From an uncultured Succinatimonas sp. (GTDB lineage: Bacteria > Pseudomonadota > Gammaproteobacteria > Enterobacterales > Succinivibrionaceae): a stretch of 9,724 nt of DNA. Made by a program: the position numbers and the translations under genes. The notes beneath the pieces were generated by a model. It saw only the letters and a list, made by a program, of their open reading frames with translations. It made no database searches and had not been told where the DNA came from. The stretch spans positions 1-9,724 of the forward strand of contig URKL01000050.1 of assembly GCA_900548485.1 (NCBI GenBank), in the 5' to 3' direction. Below are positions 5,102 to 9,724 of the stretch, piece by piece. Numbering within the stretch: the first letter of the stretch is position 1; every line of letters begins with the position of its first letter.

Positions 5102-6370
5102 CTAAAGCAAAAATAAGCTAATTTGCGGAATGTATATAATAAAAATCAACATGATCATTGATACTAAAACAAAAGGAATAATTGGCTTTATCATGTTTGC
5201 TACAGGTACATTAGAAATTTGCGAACCAACAAATATATTTACAGCCATAGGCGGAGTTATAAGACCAATAGCTAGGTCAAAAACAATTATTATTCCTAAA
5301 TGAATGGGATTAATTCCAACTTGTAATGCTAAGGGCATCAATATAGGTGTTACGATTAAAATTGCACAAGATGTCTCCATTACCATACCTAAAAATAAGA
5401 ACAATATTGCTATTAGTCCAAGAAGAACATATTTGTTACTAGAAATACTCAGCATGGCATTAGTAATTTCGGCTGGAAGGTGAATCATTGTCATAAGTCG
5501 ACCAAAAAATCCCGCTAATGCTATGATAAATAAGATTTTTGCTGATGTTTGGGCTGACTCAATGGCAATTGACAAGATTTGCTTAATTTTAATTTCCTTG
5601 TAGATAAAAACACTAACAATTAAGCCATAGACAATAGCTACGGCTGCAGCTTCAGTTGCTGTAAATATACCGCCATAGATTCCTCCCAAAATAATTATAG
5701 GCATTAGTAGACCTGGTAGGGCTTCTTTAAAGCCAATCCAAATTGAAATTTCTGGCTTTTTTTCAATGACGGCATTGGTATCAGGATTCATCCATCTTTT
5801 ATGTAACCAAATATTTAGGAAAACCATTGCTGAACAAGCTAAAAGACCTGGAATAATTCCGGCAATAAAAAGATCTCCAATTGATTGATTTGAAGTTACG
5901 CCGAATACAAGTAAAGGAATTGATGGGGGAATCAAAATTCCTAAATATCCTGCAGCTGAGGCTAATGCAGCTGAATATTCCTGTTTATATCCTGTTTTTT
6001 TCATTTCTGGGATCATTATTCCGCCGATTGCTGCAACAGTGGCCACAGCTGCTCCTGATATAGCACCGAAAAAAGCGCTTGCTACAATAGTAATTGTGCC
6101 AACAGCAGAAGTTGATTTTTTAAATAAACTCTTAGTAAATTTGATTAGTCGACTCGATACCCCGCCATAGCGCATTATATCGCCAGCAAAAATAAAGAAA
6201 GGTACAGCCATCAGTGAAAAAGAATCAAGTTGGGAAAATGATACTGTGGTGATCAATTGAGGTTGAAAGTGAGTAAAACTTAAAATATAAATTATGCCTG
6301 CTACTCCAAAAGAAAACGCTATCGGTAATCCAATAGATATAAAACAGATAAATATCAACAATAACAACAT
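5102..6370 (-). CDS. dctM: TRAP transporter large permease subunit, DctM family
   Basis: Inner-membrane channel subunit of a tripartite ATP-independent periplasmic transporter. It drives uptake with a cation (usually Na+) gradient rather than ATP. At 422 aa with about a dozen hydrophobic segments it has the full family length. Family hallmarks are FGAISGAAVATVAAIGG (101-117), LGILIPPSIPLLVFG (143-157), GGIYGGIFTATEAAAVAI (229-246) and GLITPPMAVNIFVGSQIS (369-386); the two PP-containing stretches match the inverted-repeat hairpins that form the substrate and Na+ sites. Its ribosome binding site (AAAGGGAA) overlaps the end of dctQ, whose stop codon is five bases before the dctM start side, so translation is likely coupled. 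It works with the neighbouring DctQ and DctP. The symbol denotes the subunit family; the substrate is not dicarboxylate by necessity. Confidence 0.93.
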   Translation of the reverse strand: MLLLLIFICFISIGLPIAFSFGVAGIIYILSFTHFQPQLITTVSFSQLDSFSLMAVPFFIFAGDIMRYGGVSSRLIKFTKSLFKKSTSAVGTITIVASAFFGAISGAAVATVAAIGGIMIPEMKKTGYKQEYSAALASAAGYLGILIPPSIPLLVFGVTSNQSIGDLFIAGIIPGLLACSAMVFLNIWLHKRWMNPDTNAVIEKKPEISIWIGFKEALPGLLMPIIILGGIYGGIFTATEAAAVAIVYGLIVSVFIYKEIKIKQILSIAIESAQTSAKILFIIALAGFFGRLMTMIHLPAEITNAMLSISSNKYVLLGLIAILFLFLGMVMETSCAILIVTPILMPLALQVGINPIHLGIIIVFDLAIGLITPPMAVNIFVGSQISNVPVANMIKPIIPFVLVSMIMLIFIIYIPQISLFLL

Positions 6371-6375
6371 ATAAT

Positions 6376-6864
6376 CTAATTCCCTTTATTAATATTCTGT
6401 TTTTCTATAAGTCTTACAAATGCATGAAAGGCCATTAGCAGAAAAGAAAATTCCATAACACAATAAATTAAATACATCGGAACACGCGTAGCTTCAGTTA
6501 GTTGTCCCATTGCATATGTTTTCATAATTAGCAATAGACCAAAATATCCACCACAAATACTGAAGACCAAAATGATTAAATTAAGTACGACCTTGAAATT
6601 ACGTCCAGTTTTCTTTTGGAAAAAACTTGTAAACATATCAATACTTATATGATCTTGTTTGCAAATAGCTAAAGCAGATCCAATAAAAGTAAGCCATACC
6701 ATTAAATATCTGGTAACTTCCTCTGACCAGATAATTGAGTAAAAAAAGACGTAACGAGTTATTACTTGTAAAAAAGCAAGTAAAGACATAATTAACAATA
6801 TTATGCCTATTAACACAGCTTCGTATTTAGCAAGTTTTGCCTCAAAAGATAATATAGTATTCAT
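6376..6864 (-). CDS. dctQ: TRAP transporter small permease subunit, DctQ family
   Basis: Small membrane subunit (162 aa) that pairs with DctM in the inner membrane. Four hydrophobic segments are visible, roughly at 15-36, 53-68, 93-114 and 130-150. The family motif is intact as WSEEVTRYLMVWLTFIGSA (46-64), followed by the short amphipathic stretch before DHISIDMF (71-78). A ribosome binding site (AAGGGA) precedes the ATG by about eight bases. The gene follows dctP after a 59-bp gap that holds a hairpin, and it runs almost directly into dctM. Length and topology are normal for the family, which is poorly conserved outside the WxEE-type motif. Identification is strengthened by its place between dctP and dctM. 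Confidence 0.92.
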   Translation of the reverse strand: MNTILSFEAKLAKYEAVLIGIILLIMSLLAFLQVITRYVFFYSIIWSEEVTRYLMVWLTFIGSALAICKQDHISIDMFTSFFQKKTGRNFKVVLNLIILVFSICGGYFGLLLIMKTYAMGQLTEATRVPMYLIYCVMEFSFLLMAFHAFVRLIEKQNINKGN

Positions 6865-6889
6865 ATGTTGATCCCTTATTTACAGAAAT

Positions 6890-6912
6890 GTGCTGACTTT
6901 AAAAGTCAGCAC
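6890..6912 (-). promoter_or_regulatory. Intercistronic hairpin between dctP and dctQ
   Basis: GTGCTGACTT (6890-6899) and AAGTCAGCAC (6903-6912) form a perfect 10-bp stem with a three-base loop. It starts 11 bases past the dctP stop codon in the leftward transcript. No T-run follows, so it is unlikely to be a full terminator. Such hairpins after binding-protein genes typically protect the upstream mRNA from 3' decay, giving more binding protein than permease; that function is inferred here. Confidence 0.65.
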
Positions 6913-6923
6913 AATTATGTTTA

Positions 6924-7928
6924 TTATTTACTCATATCAATCATGGTTTGATAGATTTCAGGATCAACTTCCTTTTCAAATTTTGGCCATACCTTCTTTG
7001 CTGAATTTACAAACTCTTGCATTTGCTCATCTGTTAATTCATTGATCTTGATATTGTTATTTTTTGCCTCTTTTTCAAAAGTAACTCTGTATTCTTTATT
7101 TAAATTACGCTGATAATCGCGAACTTCCTTAGCACTATCAGTCATTATCTTTTGAAGTTCTGGAGTCAATTCATTCCATATAGTGGTACTAATAATAAGT
7201 GGGGCTGGGCAATAAATATGATTAGATAGAGTGTAGTAGTCGTTTACTTCAAAAATTTTATGTGTATATGACAGTAAAATACCGTTATCTTGACCGTCAA
7301 CTACGCCTGTTTGAATAGCTGAATAAACCTCGTTATAGGGCATAATTGTAGGAGATGCTCCTTCAGACTTCATCCATTCAACTAAAACAGGGGATTGCGG
7401 TACTCTTAATTTCATGCCTTTTAAATCAGAAGGATGATTTATTGGTCGTTTACTATTTGAAAATCCACGAAAATCATTTTCAAGATAGGCTAAAACATGA
7501 AAGCCTTTTTTCTCAATACTTGCGTTTACTAAATCTCCTAACTTGCCATCTAAAGCCTTATACGCTGTGTCGAAATTTGTAAACATATAAGGGAAGTCAT
7601 ATATCATTAAATTCTTATCAAAAGAACTCATTCCCATAGTAGCAACAAGGATCATGTCTAAATTACCTTGTTGTATAGCTTCAGCCATTTCTCTTTCAGA
7701 TCCCATTTCTCCTGCAGAGAATAAAGAATGGAATTTGATTTTGCCTTGAGATCTTTCTTCAACAAGTTGAATAAATTTTTCTGATGCCTTTTGCCAAGGA
7801 TGATTTGTTTCAGCAGAATGAGCTAGGCTTAATTCAAAATCAGCGGCATATGTAGCATTTACCATGCTAAAACAACCTAAACAGGCACAAGTTACAGCGG
7901 TTGCTAATAAACTTTTTATTTTTTTCAT
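6924..7928 (-). CDS. dctP: TRAP transporter periplasmic solute-binding protein, DctP family
   Basis: Periplasmic receptor of the TRAP system, 334 aa, normal length. A Sec signal peptide is clear: basic start MKKIK, hydrophobic core to about residue 20, and likely cleavage in TYAAD near residue 28. A cysteine at 19 (CLGC) does not sit in a proper lipobox, so I favour a soluble protein. The mature part starts FELSLAHSAETNHPW, then SAGEMGSEREMAEAIQQG (71-88), typical of the family. R154 (in NDFRGFS) and above all R175 (in MKLRVPQSP) match the conserved arginines; the latter normally grips the carboxylate, or sulfonate, of the ligand. NEVYSAIQTGVVDGQDN (199-215) is the family hinge signature. This predicts an acidic substrate, which agrees with an IolC-like kinase nearby. 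It lies 11 bases after the aldolase gene, so the two are co-transcribed. Confidence 0.94.
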   Translation of the reverse strand: MKKIKSLLATAVTCACLGCFSMVNATYAADFELSLAHSAETNHPWQKASEKFIQLVEERSQGKIKFHSLFSAGEMGSEREMAEAIQQGNLDMILVATMGMSSFDKNLMIYDFPYMFTNFDTAYKALDGKLGDLVNASIEKKGFHVLAYLENDFRGFSNSKRPINHPSDLKGMKLRVPQSPVLVEWMKSEGASPTIMPYNEVYSAIQTGVVDGQDNGILLSYTHKIFEVNDYYTLSNHIYCPAPLIISTTIWNELTPELQKIMTDSAKEVRDYQRNLNKEYRVTFEKEAKNNNIKINELTDEQMQEFVNSAKKVWPKFEKEVDPEIYQTMIDMSK

Positions 7929-7939
7929 AATATATTTCC

Positions 7940-8749
7940 TTATTGTTGATTGATTTCGTCTAAATAGTCCAAAGCATCTTTTACGTTGTAATTTTCGTGA
8001 ATAACCTTGGCTAAAGCTTTGATTAAGTTTGCCGGTTGTTCATATTGGAAAATACATCTTCCAAAAGTAATTCCTACACCTCCTGCATCTATAACGTCAC
8101 GGGCTAATTGCAAACACTCAGCGACAGAATGTAGACCCGCATCTCCTCCTGCTACAGCAACTTTAGCTGGTGTTGCTTGAACAACAGTGGCAAAAGAATC
8201 AATATCGCCTGTGTACATTGTTTTAACTAAATTGACACCGAGTTCAGCTCCTGCTCTTACTGCGTATTTAATATTTTCAGCTTTATGCCATTCATTAGGA
8301 TTTTCTAAACCTCTAGGGTAAATATGCGCTAAAACTGGCATGCCAAATTTATGAGCTTGGCCTGAAAGAGTACTTAGAGTTTCTATCTGAGATTCCTGAT
8401 GCTCTCCTAATAAAATAGCTCCAACAGAAATAGCATCGGCACCTAGAGATATGGCTTCTTCTACTGAACAGACCGGTACATCTTTTTTAGGGTGTACAGG
8501 AGAAAACGTCGTGCATTTAACAACTAAAGGAACTTTTCCGGCATACTTATGGAAACAGTATTCAGCTAAACCCTTATGCATAGTTAAAGCATCTGGTTTT
8601 CCTTTGACTATCTGTTCAATAAGTTGATCAATATGATCAAGTCCTGGCAAAACTCCTCTAGCCATTGCGTGATCTACAGTTATACCTAAATATTTGCCAC
8701 TTGGATCAGATAGTAAATGCTTTAATCTAATTTCTTCTCCCAATAACAT
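7940..8749 (-). CDS. Class I aldolase, DhnA/LsrF family
   Basis: A cytoplasmic Schiff-base aldolase of the DhnA (COG1830) group, which includes archaeal class I fructose-bisphosphate aldolase, ADH synthase and LsrF. At 269 aa it has normal length. Active-site residues are in place: D26 in TVDHA, the general acid Y144 in HIYPRG (142-147), and the lysine that forms the imine, K176 in NLVKTMYTGD (173-182). The phosphate site is seen as AVAGGDAG (198-205) and GITFGRCIFQ (226-235). It is the first gene of the leftward operon, with a ribosome binding site AAAGGAG ten bases before the ATG. With the kinase at the other end of the operon it should split the phosphorylated ketose, probably giving dihydroxyacetone phosphate or a similar three-carbon unit plus an aldehyde. 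A pure housekeeping fructose-bisphosphate role, or an LsrF-like thiolase role, is less likely given the transporter and regulator. In inositol pathways the equivalent step usually uses the unrelated class II IolJ, so this is a substitution if the pathway is related. Confidence 0.88.
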   Translation of the reverse strand: MLLGEEIRLKHLLSDPSGKYLGITVDHAMARGVLPGLDHIDQLIEQIVKGKPDALTMHKGLAEYCFHKYAGKVPLVVKCTTFSPVHPKKDVPVCSVEEAISLGADAISVGAILLGEHQESQIETLSTLSGQAHKFGMPVLAHIYPRGLENPNEWHKAENIKYAVRAGAELGVNLVKTMYTGDIDSFATVVQATPAKVAVAGGDAGLHSVAECLQLARDVIDAGGVGITFGRCIFQYEQPANLIKALAKVIHENYNVKDALDYLDEINQQ

Positions 8750-8765
8750 GATGTTAGTTCTCCTT

Positions 8766-8790
8766 TATCAAAACAAGCTTTATTTTGATA
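8766..8790. promoter_or_regulatory. Candidate operator: 8-bp inverted repeat TATCAAAA/TTTTGATA
   Basis: TATCAAAA (8766-8773) and TTTTGATA (8783-8790) are perfect inverted repeats, nine bases apart, in the leader of the leftward operon. They sit just downstream of a plausible -10 and immediately before the aldolase ribosome binding site. A repressor bound here would block transcription start. As RNA the same arms could fold next to the ribosome binding site. Binding by the adjacent DeoR-family protein is inferred from position. Confidence 0.5.
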
Positions 8791-8793
8791 GTG

Positions 8794-8799
8794 AGTATA
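8794..8799 (-). promoter_or_regulatory. Possible -10 of the leftward catabolic operon
   Basis: On the minus strand TATACT (8799-8794) is the best -10-like hexamer between the divergent genes. It would place the transcription start near 8787, inside the inverted repeat. No good -35 is seen at 16-18 bases, so an activator may be needed, or the call is wrong. Confidence 0.3.
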
Positions 8800-8828
8800 T
8801 GTAGCCATTGTGACCTAAAATGATAACA

Positions 8829-8853
8829 TGATCAAATATTTCTAATATGATCA
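8829..8853. promoter_or_regulatory. Twin TGATCA palindromes, possible regulator sites
   Basis: TGATCA occurs at 8829-8834 and 8848-8853, the second within the longer palindrome ATGATCAT (8847-8854), centres 19 bases apart, close to two helical turns. More TGAT/ATCA half-sites follow at 8903-8914 (TGAT-TAAT-ATCA). The clustering of the same half-site in a 184-bp divergent regulatory region suggests several binding sites for one protein, perhaps the DeoR-family regulator. Confidence 0.4.
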
Positions 8854-8885
8854 TTTCTTTATTTAAAAAGTGGTCAAGTTAGTCA

Positions 8886-8891
8886 TATAAT
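8886..8891 (+). promoter_or_regulatory. Possible -10 (TATAAT) for the DeoR-family regulator gene
   Basis: A consensus TATAAT lies 42 bases before the regulator's ATG. The -35 partner is weak: only T/A-rich sequence near 8862-8868 at a fitting distance. The nearby TGAT/ATCA half-sites would place this promoter under the same repressor. Confidence 0.35.
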
Positions 8892-8933
8892 CAATATAAA
8901 TATGATTAATATCAGCTTTAACGAGATGAAAAA

Positions 8934-9692
8934 ATGAGCAATTATCGATTAGAAGAAATGCAAATTTACATAATGAAGAAAAATAAAGTTTCTTTAGAAG
9001 AGTTATGCGAAAAATTTGAAATATCGTTAAGTACCTTAAGAAGAGATTTGAAAAAATTAGCGTCGCGAGGAAGCATTCAAAAAGTATATGGAGGTGTTGA
9101 ATGTTCTAAAGAAAGAAAACTCACACCTTTATCAGCGCGTATTGAAATAAATAGACTTGGAAAAATGAAGATTGCAAGAAAAGCAGCTCAGTTTATTTGT
9201 GATAACGACATAATTTTTATTGACTCAGGATCGACTTTAGGAGAAATGGCTCCTTTTTTAAGTAAGAATAAAAATTTAACCGTTATTACCAATAATATGT
9301 TAATTATAAATAAAGCCATATGCTTTAAAAATTTACAGCTTATTTCTTTGTCAGGAGTTTATGACCACAATACATTGTCATTTGTTGGAGATAGGGTCGC
9401 TGAAATATTAAAGACCTATAATATTAGTAAAGCATTCATGGGAACAACTGGATTTTCTTTAAGCTCGGGAATAACCAATTCTACGCCATTAGAATCAGCT
9501 GTTAAAAGGACTGCTGTTAAATCAGCATCAAAAGTTTTTTTATTGGCCGACCATTTCAAAATAGATGTCTTTGCTCCTTATACATATTGTGATTATGAAG
9601 ATATTGATGTTTTAATCACTGATAAAGATATACCAAATACTTTTAAAGAATTGTTCAAATCAAATAATTGTCAAGTAGAAGTTGCAAATTAA
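8934..9692 (+). CDS. DeoR-family transcriptional regulator
   Basis: A sugar-catabolism repressor of 252 aa, the standard length for the DeoR family. The N-terminal winged helix-turn-helix is VSLEELCEKFEISLSTLRRD (19-38) with the STLRRDL recognition helix, followed by IQKVYGGV (48-55), which is typical of the family. The C-terminal DeoR sensor domain starts near 78 (IARKAAQFI) and shows FIDSGSTLGEMAPFL (95-109), VITNN (117-121), GTTGFSLSSGITNSTPLESA (170-189) and VFLLADHFK (201-209). This phosphosugar-isomerase-like domain usually binds a phosphorylated sugar, so the kinase product or an aldolase product is the likely inducer. It is transcribed divergently from the aldolase operon across 184 bp that carry several palindromes, a layout that suggests it controls both directions. 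The start is supported by the GAGATG-type upstream sequence and by the family's usual beginning. It is an intact gene that ends with TAA close to the window edge. Confidence 0.92.
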   Translation: MSNYRLEEMQIYIMKKNKVSLEELCEKFEISLSTLRRDLKKLASRGSIQKVYGGVECSKERKLTPLSARIEINRLGKMKIARKAAQFICDNDIIFIDSGSTLGEMAPFLSKNKNLTVITNNMLIINKAICFKNLQLISLSGVYDHNTLSFVGDRVAEILKTYNISKAFMGTTGFSLSSGITNSTPLESAVKRTAVKSASKVFLLADHFKIDVFAPYTYCDYEDIDVLITDKDIPNTFKELFKSNNCQVEVAN

Positions 9693-9724
9693 AAAAACTT
9701 ATAAATAATAATTAGTTATACTTC
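9693..9724. other. Trailing edge of the window
   Basis: These AT-rich bases after the regulator stop hold no gene and no clear hairpin. Any terminator lies to the right of the window. Confidence 0.4.

Noticed and set aside
5881..6063. Plus-strand open frame of 60 codons opposite dctM
   Set aside because: It is antisense to an intact, well-recognised gene and its translation looks like a mirror of the membrane protein, not a gene.
7355..7582. Plus-strand open frame of 75 codons opposite dctP
   Set aside because: It is antisense to an intact binding-protein gene, with no ribosome binding site or recognisable protein.
7868..7928. DctP as a lipoprotein through the cysteine at residue 19
   Set aside because: The residues before it (CLG) do not make a lipobox, and a signal peptidase I-type site follows near residue 28.
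8808..8826. CRP-like site starting TGTGA in the divergent promoter region
   Set aside because: The second half-site (ATGAT) does not match TCACA well enough to support a call.
1..9724. CRISPR array, tRNA, rRNA or riboswitch
   Set aside because: No regularly spaced repeats, no cloverleaf with a CCA-type end, and no recognisable conserved riboswitch core were seen on either strand.

Overview
The window is AT-rich DNA, probably from a Gram-negative, host-associated or anaerobic bacterium. The evidence is the low G+C, the Na+-type TRAP transporter and the Sec signal peptide on its solute-binding protein. I cannot name the genus. It falls into two contrasting halves.

The left half (about 1-4080) is an accessory patchwork. 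An intact SIR2-like gene (117-1100) keeps the sirtuin catalytic Asn, Asp and His and a four-cysteine zinc ribbon. It is followed by about 1.1 kb of decayed DNA: a broken transposase-type helix-turn-helix gene (1210-1509), a very AT-rich gap with a palindrome and repeats, and a minus-strand coding remnant (1907-2074). A more G+C-rich insert follows at about 2117-3435. It holds the C-terminal end of an otherwise lost gene (2117-2278), an overlapping unrecognised 130-residue gene (2259-2651), and an overlapping TIGR02391/Ymh-family gene with an R-N-x3-H motif of the HEPN type (2617-3435). I read this as the tail of a three-gene translationally coupled operon, plausibly a defence or toxin module cut at its 5' end. 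About 0.65 kb without an intact gene follows, including another minus-strand remnant (3756-3962).

The right half (4082-9692) is a complete catabolic locus. A minus-strand operon runs class I DhnA/LsrF-type aldolase, dctP, dctQ, dctM, IolC-like PfkB kinase. A DeoR-family repressor is divergently transcribed from the 184-bp region upstream of the aldolase. The logic is: the TRAP transporter imports an acidic (carboxylated or sulfonated) sugar derivative, the kinase phosphorylates it, the aldolase splits the phosphorylated ketose, and the DeoR protein responds to a phosphorylated intermediate. No isomerase or dehydrogenase is present, so the substrate may enter already as a ketose or be prepared elsewhere. 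This set resembles the last steps of inositol breakdown (IolC then IolJ) and the YihV/YihT/YihW part of sulfoquinovose breakdown, but its substrate is not evident.

The most interesting points are the truncated HEPN-linked overlapping gene set, the intact catalytic SIR2-like gene beside it, and the TRAP plus IolC-like kinase plus class I aldolase combination.
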